From Mycolicibacterium neoaurum VKM Ac-1815D (GTDB lineage Bacteria > Actinomycetota > Actinomycetes > Mycobacteriales > Mycobacteriaceae), in assembly GCF_000317305.3 (NCBI RefSeq), contig NC_023036.2:2108001-2172000 (forward strand): a stretch of DNA of 64,000 nucleotides. The letters run 5' to 3'. Below the pieces are notes generated by a model. That model was not told where the DNA came from, did not search any database, and saw nothing but the letters and a program-made list of their open reading frames with translations. How positions within the stretch are numbered: position 1 is the first letter of the stretch; each line of letters begins with the position of its first letter. Of the stretch, positions 26,598-34,801 are shown piece by piece. The position numbers were made by a program, and so were the translations under genes.

Positions 26598-27278
26598 ATG
26601 CCCGTGGTGAAGGTATTTCTGGTCGACGACCATGAGGTCGTCCGGCGTGGACTGATCGACCTGCTCGGCTCCGATCCCGACCTCGAGGTTGTGGGGGAGG
26701 CGGGCACGGTCGCCGAGGCGCTCGCCAGAATTCCTGCCGTGCGGCCCGAGGTCGCCGTGCTCGATGTCCGGTTACCCGATGGCAACGGCATCGAGCTGTG
26801 CCGCGATCTGCTCTCCGAGCTTCCCGATCTGCGCTGTCTGATGCTCACCTCGTTCACCTCCGACGAAGCCATGCTCGATGCCATCCTGGCCGGCGCCAGT
26901 GGATACGTCGTCAAGGACATCAAGGGCCTGGAACTGGCCAACGCCATCAAGGAGGTCGGGGCAGGTCGCTCGTTGCTCGACAATCGGGCCGCCGCGGCGC
27001 TGATGGCCAATCTGCGCGGTGCCGCCGAGCGTGCTGACCCGCTGACCGGGCTGACCGAGCAGGAGCGCACCCTGCTGCACCTGTTGTCCGAGGGCCTCAC
27101 CAACCGCCAGATCGCGGCCAGGATGTTCCTCGCCGAGAAGACGGTGAAGAACTACGTGTCCAGGTTGCTTGCCAAGCTCGGGATGGAACGCCGCACGCAG
27201 GCAGCGGTTTTCGCGTCCAAGCTGGAATGGGGAGAGAGCGGGCGCGGCCGTTCAGCACTGCCACTCGACGACCGTTGA
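26598..27278 (+). CDS. devR: DosR/DevR-like response regulator, no sensor kinase adjacent
   Basis: 226 residues, close to Rv3133c by eye along its whole length. Receiver domain with acidic Asp10-Asp11, phospho-acceptor Asp56 in [14 protein letters not shown], and a C-terminal LuxR-type helix-turn-helix ([22 protein letters not shown], then [17 protein letters not shown]). DosR controls the hypoxia/NO dormancy response when phosphorylated by DosS or DosT. Neither kinase is in this window; the neighbours are regulon-type genes. Orphan DosR paralogues exist in some fast growers, so this may be the second copy. It overlaps the convergent Acg-like gene by 27 bases. Confidence 0.9.
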   Translation: MPVVKVFLVDDHEVVRRGLIDLLGSDPDLEVVGEAGTVAEALARIPAVRPEVAVLDVRLPDGNGIELCRDLLSELPDLRCLMLTSFTSDEAMLDAILAGASGYVVKDIKGLELANAIKEVGAGRSLLDNRAAAALMANLRGAAERADPLTGLTEQERTLLHLLSEGLTNRQIAARMFLAEKTVKNYVSRLLAKLGMERRTQAAVFASKLEWGESGRGRSALPLDDR

Positions 27279-28226
27279 CGTCGGCATACGCGGAGTGGCG
27301 GGCAAGGGGTCGGCGTTGACCGGCGCCCAGCCGATGCGCAACAGCATCTGCGGATGGCCGTGGTCGCCGAAGACGTCATCGCGCACCGCACTCCTGGTGG
27401 CGTCGATCTCCAGCGGCTCGGTCACCGGGCAGCTGGCCAGCCCGAGCGTGGTCGCGGTCAACAGGACGAGGCTGGTGGCCTCCCCGGCCCGCAACCGCGA
27501 CAGCGGGTTGTCTTCCTTGGTGCCCAGGGCCAGGACGGCGGCGCCGTCCTCGGCCGGCCCGGTACCGGACTGCGCGAGCATCGGGCCGGCGAACACCCGT
27601 CCGGGAAGTGTCGCCCGTGGATCCGAGCGTGGGGTGTTGCGGGCGGGCACGCCTGCCAGTGATGCGTAACGTCCGCTCCAGGTGGACAATTCGGTCAGGT
27701 ATGCATGATCGGTGGCGTGCTGTCGGACGGCGCGCGCGACGATCTCCTGAAGTTCGGGCAGGCGCTGCACCTGACGGAGCATCACCCCGGCCCGCGCGGC
27801 CCTGGCGCCCATCATGGCGATATCGGCGTCCGGCACGGTCCAGGCGCTGAACATGCGCCGGTCGGTGCGTCGGCACGGGATGGCCGCAGCCAGTGGCACA
27901 TCCGATCCGGCGGCGAGGCCGGGCCGCATCGTCACGGCTGCCAGCAGATCGGGCCGATCGGGGTCAGGAAAGCGGTGCACCTCGGCCCGCCACCCCAGTG
28001 AGGCCAACGCGACGACCGCGTGGTGCAGCGCCGCTCCGCAGCTGAGCAAGAGGTCGCGGGAATCCGGATCAGCATGGGGTAGCGCGCGATCGGCATCGGC
28101 GAACAGCAACAACCGGTCCGGTCGGACCTGCCAGCGCCACGGCTGCGAATTGTGGATCGACGGGGCCCTCGTCGCCAGGGACAACACCGTTTCGACGGTT
28201 CGGCGATCCGGGGTGTTCGGGTCCAT
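27252..28226 (-). CDS. Acg-family nitroreductase-like protein (Rv3131-like)
   Basis: 324 residues. N-terminal [17 protein letters not shown] is the hallmark of the Acg/Rv3131 subgroup of nitroreductases, with a [12 protein letters not shown] helix and a C-terminal [12 protein letters not shown] strand. Family members in M. tuberculosis (Rv2032 Acg, Rv3127, Rv3131) belong to the DosR regulon and may sequester rather than turn over flavin. It converges with and overlaps the DosR-like gene by 27 bases. A DosR-type half box lies upstream at 28259-28278. Confidence 0.88.
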   Translation of the reverse strand: MDPNTPDRRTVETVLSLATRAPSIHNSQPWRWQVRPDRLLLFADADRALPHADPDSRDLLLSCGAALHHAVVALASLGWRAEVHRFPDPDRPDLLAAVTMRPGLAAGSDVPLAAAIPCRRTDRRMFSAWTVPDADIAMMGARAARAGVMLRQVQRLPELQEIVARAVRQHATDHAYLTELSTWSGRYASLAGVPARNTPRSDPRATLPGRVFAGPMLAQSGTGPAEDGAAVLALGTKEDNPLSRLRAGEATSLVLLTATTLGLASCPVTEPLEIDATRSAVRDDVFGDHGHPQMLLRIGWAPVNADPLPATPRMPTSTVVEWQC

Positions 28227-28258
28227 GAACCAAGACTGCGCGGGTGAAGCGGCAGGTA

Positions 28259-28278
28259 GTAGTGCCGAAAGTCCTCAT
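28259..28278 (-). promoter_or_regulatory. candidate DosR box upstream of Acg-like gene
   Basis: Matches 13 of 20 consensus bases; one half-site (AAGTCCTCA) is nearly perfect and the other poor. It lies 33-52 bases upstream of the start at 28226, a normal place for an activator. Confidence 0.4.
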
Positions 28279-28288
28279 CGCCCGGTCG

Positions 28289-29821
28289 TCAGGTCACCGC
28301 GAATTCGACGCTGGGCCAACCGGTCGCGCCGTCGGGTACGACGCCGGCGATATCCTCGGTCTGCACCGCCCCGGTGTTGTCGGTGGCGCGTACGGTGATG
28401 CGGTGCAGGCCGGGCTTTTCGGCCTTCCAGTCGAAGCTCCACAACCGCCAGGTGTCGTTCGAGTACGCCGCACCCAGGGTTGCCTGCTGCCAGGGCCCGT
28501 CGTCGACCCGGACCTCGACGCCGCGCACACCACGGTGCTGGGCCCACGCCACGCCGCCGAAGCGGACCGGCCCCGGTGCGACATCCTGGCCGATGCGGGG
28601 TACGTCGATCCGCGATTGTGTCTTGATCGGACCTCGTTCGGACCATCCGAGCGGTGTCCAATAGCCCTGTGCCCGATCGAATCTGGTCAACTCCAGATCT
28701 ACGACCCATTTGGTGGCCGAGACATACCCGTAGAGGCCGGGGACGACGAGGCGGGCCGGATAGCCGTGTTCGATGGGCAAGGGTTGGCCGTTCATCGTTA
28801 TCGCCAACAGCGAATCGCGATCATCGGTCATCGCCTCGGTGGGCGTGCCCGCGGTGAAACCGTCGCTCGAGGTGGACAGCACCATATCGGCGTCGGCATG
28901 CACTCCCGCCGCCGCCAGCAGGTCACGCACCCGGTAACCGGTCCAGACCGCGTTGCCGATCAGGTCACCGCCCACCGGGTTCGACACACATGCCAGGGTG
29001 ACGACCTTCTCGATGAGCTCGAACTTCTCCAGGTCGGCGAAGGTGTAGGTCACCTCGCGGTCGACCATGCCGTGGATGCGTAACGCCCAGGCGTCGCGGT
29101 TGAGCTGGGGGACCGACAGCGCCGTGTCGATCCGGTAGAACTCGTCGTTGTCGGTGACGAATTCGGTGATGTCGACGCCGGCCGGCTGCACCTCAGGCGG
29201 GATGGGTGGTGCCGGCTTGGCCACCGGCGGCGGTGTGTAGGCCTGTCGGTCGCCGGCAGCCGAATGCACCCGCCGAGCCCACGCCGATCCGACGGCACTG
29301 CCCAGCACGCCGAGGCCCAGCAGCCCGAGAGCGGCCAGCGAGAGTCGGCGTCCGGGATCGGCGGCGGCCGATTCGTGTGCCGACCCGTCCTCCAATCTGC
29401 CGGAGGTCAGAAACCGCAGCGCGATGATGCCGGCGAGCCCGCCGACCACCGTCGGCACCATGTCCAGCGGGCGGGCGCCGGCCCGCGACAGGATGGCGAC
29501 ACAGCCGGCAACCGTGGCCGCGGTGAACATGATGCTGCCGATCGGTATTCGCCGGCGCTCCAGCACACCGGCCAGTGCCGCCAATACGGCGATCGCCACG
29601 AGCACCGCGACCGTCAGGAACAGCTTGTCCGCGGTCCCGAATGTCTGGATCGCCCATTCCTTCACCGCGCCCGGGGTGCGGTCGATGATCGTCGATCCGA
29701 CCGCGGAGCGGGGATCGGCGGACGCCCCGAGCGGTACCGCGACGAGGGCGCTGACGCCCAGGGTCACCGCGGCCGCGGCGACACCACACAGGACACGCGT
29801 TCCGACTGGGATGGATGCCAC
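28289..29821 (-). CDS. membrane-anchored molybdopterin oxidoreductase, sulfite-oxidase fold
   Basis: 510 residues from GTG 29821. The N-terminal 180 residues contain about five membrane segments (VLCGVAAAAVTLGVSALVAV first, LSLAALGLLGLGVLGSAVGSAW last). The rest is a sulfite-oxidase/YedY-type domain: VVTLACVSNPVGGDLIGNA holds the Mo-ligating Cys at about 277, followed by WTGYRVRDLL and a C-terminal dimerisation beta domain (WRLWSFDWKAEKPG). No Tat motif is seen; translocation would use the membrane segments. It lies 64 bp after the TauE-like exporter on the same strand, hinting at sulfite or another sulfur oxyanion as substrate. Confidence 0.87.
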   Translation of the reverse strand: MASIPVGTRVLCGVAAAAVTLGVSALVAVPLGASADPRSAVGSTIIDRTPGAVKEWAIQTFGTADKLFLTVAVLVAIAVLAALAGVLERRRIPIGSIMFTAATVAGCVAILSRAGARPLDMVPTVVGGLAGIIALRFLTSGRLEDGSAHESAAADPGRRLSLAALGLLGLGVLGSAVGSAWARRVHSAAGDRQAYTPPPVAKPAPPIPPEVQPAGVDITEFVTDNDEFYRIDTALSVPQLNRDAWALRIHGMVDREVTYTFADLEKFELIEKVVTLACVSNPVGGDLIGNAVWTGYRVRDLLAAAGVHADADMVLSTSSDGFTAGTPTEAMTDDRDSLLAITMNGQPLPIEHGYPARLVVPGLYGYVSATKWVVDLELTRFDRAQGYWTPLGWSERGPIKTQSRIDVPRIGQDVAPGPVRFGGVAWAQHRGVRGVEVRVDDGPWQQATLGAAYSNDTWRLWSFDWKAEKPGLHRITVRATDNTGAVQTEDIAGVVPDGATGWPSVEFAVT

Positions 29822-29885
29822 CAGACCACGCTAGCCGAGCCGGCGTACTACGAGGCTCCGGCGAATACAGTCACGGCTCCGAGTT

Positions 29886-30635
29886 TCACAGGTAGGTGTC
29901 GTAGCCCAGTTTGACGGCCAATGCGATACCGGCGATCGCGATGCCCAGTCGCAGTGGGGTCGCCGGTGCCCGCCGCACCACCACGGGTCCCAGCCGTGCG
30001 CCGATCAGGCAGCCGACGCCCATGGCGCCCACTGCGGGCCAGTACACCGGTGCGAAGATCACGAACCCCACGGCGGCAACGGCATTGGCGACCCCCAGCA
30101 CGACGTTCTTGATGGCGTTGGCCTCGGCAAGGCTCTCGGCGCCGGTCCGCAGGAACAGTGCCAGCAGCAGCACCCCCGCCGCGGCGCCGAAGAACCCGCC
30201 GTAGACGCAGATCAAGGCGACGGCCACCGCCTGGGCCGCGCCGCGTGCTCGGGTCGGTTCGGCCACCGGCCCCTTGCCGCGGGGCAGCGCGATCGCGACC
30301 GACGCGACCATCAGCAGCAGCGGAACGGCATTCTCGAAACCCTCCGCGGGTATCGAGAGCAGCAGCCATGCACCGGCCGCCCCGCCGAGCACCGCCATCG
30401 GCATGAGCCGCAGCAGGCGGCCGCGCTGCCCGGCGAGTTCGGGCAACGAGCCCGCCACCGAACCGACCCCGTTGAAGACCAGGCTCACGGTGTTGGTGAC
30501 ATTGGCCGAGACCGGCGGCAGGCCGATCAGCAACAGGGCGGGATAGGTCGACAGGGACGCCAACCCGGCGATACTGCCGATCAATCCGCCGCCGATGCCG
30601 GCGACGAACAGCAGCACCATCTCCCACCACGTCAT
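29886..30635 (-). CDS. TauE/SafE-family sulfite/sulfonate exporter
   Basis: 249-residue membrane protein with about eight hydrophobic segments and the paired TauE repeats (GGGLIGSIAGLAS in the first half, YGGFFGAAAGVLLLALFL in the second). ATG 30635 is preferred to an upstream in-frame extension. Members export sulfite, sulfonates or sulfoacetate. Placed before a molybdenum oxidoreductase of the sulfite oxidase fold, it suggests a sulfite-handling pair. Confidence 0.87.
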   Translation of the reverse strand: MTWWEMVLLFVAGIGGGLIGSIAGLASLSTYPALLLIGLPPVSANVTNTVSLVFNGVGSVAGSLPELAGQRGRLLRLMPMAVLGGAAGAWLLLSIPAEGFENAVPLLLMVASVAIALPRGKGPVAEPTRARGAAQAVAVALICVYGGFFGAAAGVLLLALFLRTGAESLAEANAIKNVVLGVANAVAAVGFVIFAPVYWPAVGAMGVGCLIGARLGPVVVRRAPATPLRLGIAIAGIALAVKLGYDTYL

Positions 30636-30677
30636 CGGGCCATCGTCGACCAGAGCGGGCGCGTTGCCCAAACCGGG

Positions 30678-30707
30678 TTGCGCCCACCCGGTCGGCGGGT
30701 CTAACCT
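30678..30707 (+). promoter_or_regulatory. promoter for a leaderless leader peptide
   Basis: TTGCGC at 30678-30683, an 18-base spacer, and TAACCT at 30702-30707. The GTG of the leader peptide begins 7 bases after the -10, so transcription would start at or next to that GTG. Confidence 0.5.
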
Positions 30708-30714
30708 CGCTGTC

Positions 30715-30759
30715 GTGCATCGCATTCTCGTAGTAGCCAGTACCCGCAGCGGGGTCTGA
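30715..30759 (+). CDS. branched-chain amino acid leader peptide (candidate)
   Basis: GTG 30715 to TGA 30759 encodes 14 residues, MHRILVVASTRSGV. It has consecutive Ile-Leu-Val-Val codons using ATT, CTC, GTA, GTA; ATT and GTA are rare in this GC-rich genome. That is the design of an attenuation leader that senses charged branched-chain tRNAs. It precedes a gene for a LeuA regulatory domain. Confidence 0.6.
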   Translation: MHRILVVASTRSGV

Positions 30760-30797
30760 TCCAGACCGACCCCCCGCTGTGGGTCGGACGCTACTAC
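30730..30797 (+). promoter_or_regulatory. attenuator-like RNA structure with alternative pairings
   Basis: The two rare Val codons lie in GTAGTAGC (30730-30737), which pairs perfectly with GCTACTAC (30790-30797). Inside, 30742-30754 pairs with 30772-30784 (13 bp, one G-U). GGTCTG/CAGACC (30753-30758/30762-30767) and CCGACCC/GGGTCGG (30766-30772/30781-30787) offer competing stems. The leader stop codon lies in the loop region. A ribosome stalled at the Val codons would prevent the outer pairing. Whether it acts on transcription or translation cannot be decided. Confidence 0.6.
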
Positions 30798-30835
30798 CCG
30801 TCGGTCGCTCCTAACGAGTGCGAAGGCCGACACAC

Positions 30836-31300
30836 ATGAACTCCACCACCCTCATCGCGACCCCCCGCTTCGCCGATTTCTTCGACTCCCCGTTGCCGCG
30901 CGGACTTCGTGACCTGGCCGCGGAGATGAGCTGGGATGACGTGGCGGCAACCTTCGGATCCAGCGCCGGACCGGTCCGGTTGTTGACCTGGGACCGGGCT
31001 GACCGGGCATACGGCAGGCACACCCACACCTATACGGCCACCATCGCCGTCGGCGACCGGATCACCGCGTGCACGGCCACGGCCGCGGGCCCTCTCGGCG
31101 CGCTGACCGCGATGCTGCACGACTGCGGGATCAGGATCGAGATGCTGAATTTCCACCAGCTGCAGGCCGGCGGTCAGACCGCCACCTTCATCCGCAGCAC
31201 CGCCGGGGTGGATGCGCAGTGGGCGATCGCCTGGTCGGAATGTCCGCACCAGTCGGCGCTGCGGGCCGTTGTCGCGTCGGCGAACCGACTGGCCGCCTGA
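30836..31300 (+). CDS. stand-alone LeuA regulatory (LeuA_dimer) domain protein
   Basis: 154 residues from ATG 30836. The core (YTATIAVGDRITACTATAAG, then PLGALTAMLHDCGIRIEMLN) matches the C-terminal leucine-sensing domain of 2-isopropylmalate synthase, but the catalytic TIM barrel is absent. It could bind leucine alone or pair with a full-length LeuA to alter feedback control. The upstream leader peptide and attenuator-like RNA suggest branched-chain amino acid control. A strong bidirectional terminator follows. Confidence 0.75.
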   Translation: MNSTTLIATPRFADFFDSPLPRGLRDLAAEMSWDDVAATFGSSAGPVRLLTWDRADRAYGRHTHTYTATIAVGDRITACTATAAGPLGALTAMLHDCGIRIEMLNFHQLQAGGQTATFIRSTAGVDAQWAIAWSECPHQSALRAVVASANRLAA

Positions 31301-31306
31301 CGCGAA

Positions 31307-31355
31307 CGGCCACCTGTCGCACGCGAATTGGCTTGTTGCGTGCGACAAGTGGCCG
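31307..31355. terminator. bidirectional terminator between LeuA-domain gene and P450 gene
   Basis: 18-bp stem with a single mismatch: arms 31307-31324 and 31338-31355 (CGGCCAC...TCGCACGC and its complement), 13-base loop. It sits between convergent genes. Confidence 0.7.
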
Positions 31356-31372
31356 CTGGGACGACTACTCGA

Positions 31373-32854
31373 TCAGAGTGGGCGCAGGATGACGGGCATA
31401 CCGTCCATCGGCACGGGCATGCCGCCGTAATCCAGCTTGGACTTGTACCCCTGGTAGGGCGGCTCCAGCCGGTACTTGCGCAGCAGTCGGTGCATGACGG
31501 TCTTGATCTCAAGCTGTCCGAAGACCATGCCGATGCACTTGTGCGCACCGCCGCCGAACGGGGCGAACGCGTAACGGTGCCGCTTGTGCTCGTTGCGCGG
31601 CTCGGCAAACCGGCTCGGGTCGAACTTCTCCGGGTCGGTCCACAGTTCGGGCAGGTGATGATTGATCGACGGCCAGGTGATGACGCTGGTGCCGGCCGGG
31701 ATGAAGTGGCCGAGCAGATCGGTGTCGCGCACCGTGGAGCGCACGTTGAACGGCAGCGGCGTCACCAGCCGCAGTGATTCGTTGATCACCAGGTCGTAGG
31801 TCTCGAGCTTGTCCAGCGCCTCGATGTCCAGCGGACCGTCGCCGATCCGCTCCGACTCCTCGCGGCAGCGTTCCTGCCACTCGGGGTTGGCGGCCAGGTA
31901 GTAGGCCATCGTCGTCAGCGTCGATGTCGAGGTGTCGTGGGCGGCCATCATCAGGAAGATCATGTGATTGACGATGTCCTGGTCGGTGAAGGTATTGCCG
32001 TCTTCGTCGGCGGTATGGCACAACACGGTCAGCATGTCGGTGCCCTGCGAGTCGCGCTTCTCCTTGACCCGGGCCTCGAAGTAGTCGTCGAGCACCTTGC
32101 GGGCCTGCAGTCCGCGCCACCACTTGAACGGCGGCACACCGGTGCGGATGATGGCGCCACCCGCACGCGTGGTCATGGTGAACGCGTCGTTGACCTTGGT
32201 GACGAGTTCCTTGTCCGAGCCGGGCTCGTGACCCATGAACACCACCGAGGCGATGTCCAGGGTCAGTTCCTTGACCGCGGGATAGAACAGGAAGCGCGGA
32301 TCGTTCTCGACCCAGTCGTTGGCGATGACGGTCGAGGCGACCCGGTCGATGTGCTCCACATAACCGGTCAGCCGGGACCGGGTGAAGGCCTCCTGCATGA
32401 TGCGGCGGTGGAACATGTGCTCCTCGAAATCGAGCATCATGAGCCCGCGGTTGAAGAACGGGCCGATGACCGGATCCCAGCCCTTCTGCGAGAAGTCCTT
32501 GTTGCGGTTGGAGAACACCGCCTGGGTCGCGTCCGGACCCAGTGCCGCGACGCTGGAGAGTGCGGGGGAGTAGGCGTAGTGGACCGGCCCGTACTTCTTG
32601 TAGACCTCGAGCAGGTACTCGGGGCCGGAGCGGAACGTCTCGATCATGTGGCCGAGGATCGGCACGCCCGAGTCGCCGAGGACCGGCTTGAGCCCGCTAC
32701 CGGCCGGTGGCTCGGCGAGCACGAACTGCTTGAAATCGTGCCTGCGCAGTCGCTGCTCCACCGTGCCGAGACCGGGCATGTTGTTCAGCGTGGGGGTGAA
32801 CCGGCGCTTGGCCTGGTCCAGCAGATAGGTCGGCGTGCTGATGGTTGTCGCCAT
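31373..32854 (-). CDS. cyp136: cytochrome P450, CYP136-like
   Basis: 493 residues (Rv3059 Cyp136 is 492). I-helix oxygen motif MMAAHDTSTS, ExxR in NESLRL, PERF-like DPSRFAEPR, and heme-binding FGGGAHKCIG with proximal Cys440. It is a soluble monooxygenase needing a separate ferredoxin and reductase; none is encoded nearby. Substrate unknown. It is divergent from a TetR gene, and the 232-bp gap carries two copies of one inverted repeat, so TetR control is likely. Confidence 0.92.
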   Translation of the reverse strand: MATTISTPTYLLDQAKRRFTPTLNNMPGLGTVEQRLRRHDFKQFVLAEPPAGSGLKPVLGDSGVPILGHMIETFRSGPEYLLEVYKKYGPVHYAYSPALSSVAALGPDATQAVFSNRNKDFSQKGWDPVIGPFFNRGLMMLDFEEHMFHRRIMQEAFTRSRLTGYVEHIDRVASTVIANDWVENDPRFLFYPAVKELTLDIASVVFMGHEPGSDKELVTKVNDAFTMTTRAGGAIIRTGVPPFKWWRGLQARKVLDDYFEARVKEKRDSQGTDMLTVLCHTADEDGNTFTDQDIVNHMIFLMMAAHDTSTSTLTTMAYYLAANPEWQERCREESERIGDGPLDIEALDKLETYDLVINESLRLVTPLPFNVRSTVRDTDLLGHFIPAGTSVITWPSINHHLPELWTDPEKFDPSRFAEPRNEHKRHRYAFAPFGGGAHKCIGMVFGQLEIKTVMHRLLRKYRLEPPYQGYKSKLDYGGMPVPMDGMPVILRPL

Positions 32855-32920
32855 GGACGGAACTCCTTCGTGCGGGCAGACCTGTGGTCGACGTCACTTC
32901 GTCGACCATCTTCATGTTCG

Positions 32921-32938
32921 ACTTGACGGCTGTCAAGT
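32921..32938. promoter_or_regulatory. TetR operator, copy 1
   Basis: ACTTGAC GGCT GTCAAGT: 7-bp arms with a 4-base spacer, 67 bases upstream of the P450 start. Confidence 0.7.
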
Positions 32939-33030
32939 TTGTGTCCGGCGCGGTCGGCGGCCGACTCGGCCGGTCCGCCGCCGCACTTCGGCATGGCGGA
33001 TACCACGCCGCAGGTCCGGGGGCTGTGTCA

Positions 33031-33050
33031 AACTTGACGGATGTCAAGTT
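33031..33050. promoter_or_regulatory. TetR operator, copy 2
   Basis: AACTTGAC GGAT GTCAAGTT: 8-bp arms, nearly the same sequence as copy 1 and 37 bases upstream of the TetR start. One operator per divergent promoter. Confidence 0.72.
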
Positions 33051-33086
33051 TTGTTCTGGCGTGGCGCGGTGCAAAGGTTTAAGGCC

Positions 33087-33731
33087 ATGAGCGCCACCCC
33101 TGAAGCGCAACCCGAGACCCGGCGCAGCCGCGGAGACCGCCAACGCGACGCGATCGTCGCCGCGGTGCGCGAGTTGCTGGGCGTCAAACCCTTCGCCGAT
33201 CTGTCGGTGAGCATGATCAGCGAACGCGCGGGTGTGGCGCGATCGGGGTTCTATTTCTACTTCGACTCCAAGTACGACGTGCTGGCACTGATCGTCCGGG
33301 AGGCCCTCGCCGAGCTCGATGTGCTGACCCACAACTTCGCCCCGCGCGACCCCGGCGAGTCGCCCGCGGCATTCGCCAAGCGGATGGTCGGCAGTGCCGC
33401 GGCGGTGTTCGCGACCAACGATCCGATCATGGCGGCCTGCACGTCGGCCCAAACCACCGACAAGCAGATCGCCGCCATCATGAACGACTTCGAGGACATG
33501 GTGATCGACAAGATCGTCGGGGTCGTCGAGGACGAGGTCCGCAAGGGCACCCGGCCGATCTCCGACGACATCCCGGCGCTGGTCCGGATGCTCACCGCCA
33601 CCACCGCGATGACGCTGTCCAATGACGCCGCCTTCGTCGGCCGCGGCACCGATCCCGCCCGGGCGGTCGACGTGCTGGAACGCCTCTGGCTCAACGCACT
33701 ATGGGGAACCGCGGCGTCCTGGGACGAGTGA
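33087..33731 (+). CDS. TetR-family regulator of P450 locus (Rv3058c-like)
   Basis: 214 residues from ATG 33087. The N-terminal helix-turn-helix includes SVSMISERAGVARSGFYFYF, followed by a helical ligand-binding region. By position and family it matches Rv3058c. It is divergent from the P450 gene and followed at 28 bp by an SDR gene. Two matching inverted repeats in the divergent gap are its probable operators, so it should repress both the P450 and its own operon until an inducer, perhaps the P450 substrate, binds. Confidence 0.9.
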   Translation: MSATPEAQPETRRSRGDRQRDAIVAAVRELLGVKPFADLSVSMISERAGVARSGFYFYFDSKYDVLALIVREALAELDVLTHNFAPRDPGESPAAFAKRMVGSAAAVFATNDPIMAACTSAQTTDKQIAAIMNDFEDMVIDKIVGVVEDEVRKGTRPISDDIPALVRMLTATTAMTLSNDAAFVGRGTDPARAVDVLERLWLNALWGTAASWDE

Positions 33732-33759
33732 GCCACCCGCGCTGGGTAGTGTCGGACAG

Positions 33760-34620
33760 ATGGGTCAGCCTGAGGGTTTTGCCGGGAAACGGATTCTGTT
33801 GACCGGCGCGGCCAGCGGTATCGGCCGCGCGACCGCGCTCAAGCTCGCCGAACTCGGCGCCGAGCTGTACCTGACCGACCGCGATGCCGACGGGCTGGCC
33901 ACGCTGGTCGCCGACGCCGAATCCCTCGGCGCCGCCGTGGCGGCGCACCGGGCACTGGACATCTCCGATTTCGAGGCGGTCAGCGCCTTCGCCGACGATG
34001 TGCATGCCGCCCACGGTGCGCTCGACATCGTCATGAACATCGCAGGCATCTCCGCCTGGGGCACGGTGTCGACGCTTTCCCATCAGCACTGGAAGTCGAT
34101 GATCGACGTCAACCTGATGGGCCCGATCCACGTGATCGAGACGTTCGTGCCGCCGATGGTGGCCGCGGGCCGGGGCGGTCATCTGGTGAACGTGTCCTCG
34201 GCGGCAGGCATCGTCGCGTTGCCGTGGCATGCCGCGTACAGCGCCAGCAAGTACGGCCTGCGCGGACTCAGTGAGGTGTTGCGCTTCGACCTGGCCCGGC
34301 ACCGCATCGGGGTGTCGGTCGTCGTGCCCGGCGCGGTGAAGACCGGACTGGTCCAGACGGTGCAGATCGCCGGCGTCGATCGCGAGGATCCGCGGGTGGC
34401 CAAGTGGGTCGACCGATTCGCCGGGCACGCCGTGTCCCCCGAGCATGCGGCCGACAAGATCCTGGCCGGAGTGCGGCGCAATCGCTTCCTGATCTACACC
34501 TCCGCCGATATCCGCGCCCTGTACGCCTTCAAGCGGGTGGCGTGGTGGCCCTACAGCGTGGCGATGCGACAGGTCAACGTTCTGTTCACCCGAGCGCTGC
34601 GGCCCAAACCGCGTGAATGA
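33760..34620 (+). CDS. short-chain dehydrogenase/reductase (Rv3057c-like)
   Basis: 286-residue classical SDR: cofactor motif TGAASGIGRA, structural NIAG (in place of NNAG), catalytic Ser in VSSAAG and YSASK. A long C-terminal region (RFLIYTSADIRALYAFKRVAWWPY) suits the mycobacterial group acting on bulky or membrane-associated alcohols and ketones. The start ATG 33760 is 28 bp after the TetR stop. It probably acts on the product of the P450, an inference from shared control. A hairpin and T run follow. Confidence 0.9.
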   Translation: MGQPEGFAGKRILLTGAASGIGRATALKLAELGAELYLTDRDADGLATLVADAESLGAAVAAHRALDISDFEAVSAFADDVHAAHGALDIVMNIAGISAWGTVSTLSHQHWKSMIDVNLMGPIHVIETFVPPMVAAGRGGHLVNVSSAAGIVALPWHAAYSASKYGLRGLSEVLRFDLARHRIGVSVVVPGAVKTGLVQTVQIAGVDREDPRVAKWVDRFAGHAVSPEHAADKILAGVRRNRFLIYTSADIRALYAFKRVAWWPYSVAMRQVNVLFTRALRPKPRE

Positions 34621-34645
34621 CGGTTTCTGCCGTTGGAAATATCAC

Positions 34646-34675
34646 ACCCCTTGGAACGGCGCTACCAGGGGTTTT
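34646..34675 (+). terminator. terminator after SDR gene
   Basis: ACCCCT...AGGGGT stem extended by GG/CC with one bulge, then TTTT. Its end touches the iron box that begins at 34674. Confidence 0.55.
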
Positions 34676-34692
34676 AGGTTAGGCTAAGTCAT
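34674..34692 (+). promoter_or_regulatory. IdeR/DtxR-type iron box
   Basis: TTAGGTTAGGCTAAGTCAT matches 15 of 19 bases of the IdeR consensus TTAGGTTAGGCTAACCTAA, the first 14 without a break. It overlaps possible -10 hexamers (TAGGTT, TAGGCT) and lies 110 bases upstream of the glutamate synthase start. Iron-loaded IdeR should block transcription here. Confidence 0.72.
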
Positions 34693-34801
34693 TTGCGCGC
34701 GCCGGTGCCTGCGGTAATCGAAGGCCTCGTGCGGGACGGCTCAACGTCGAGAGGCCCACGCGGTGCGCTGGGTCGTTTGCGTCGCCAGAGGAGATCGCCG
34801 G

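Noticed and set aside
32889..32906. GTCGAC...GTCGAC repeat upstream of the P450 as a further operator
   Set aside because: It is unlike the two well-matched ACTTGAC operators and GTCGAC is common in this genome.
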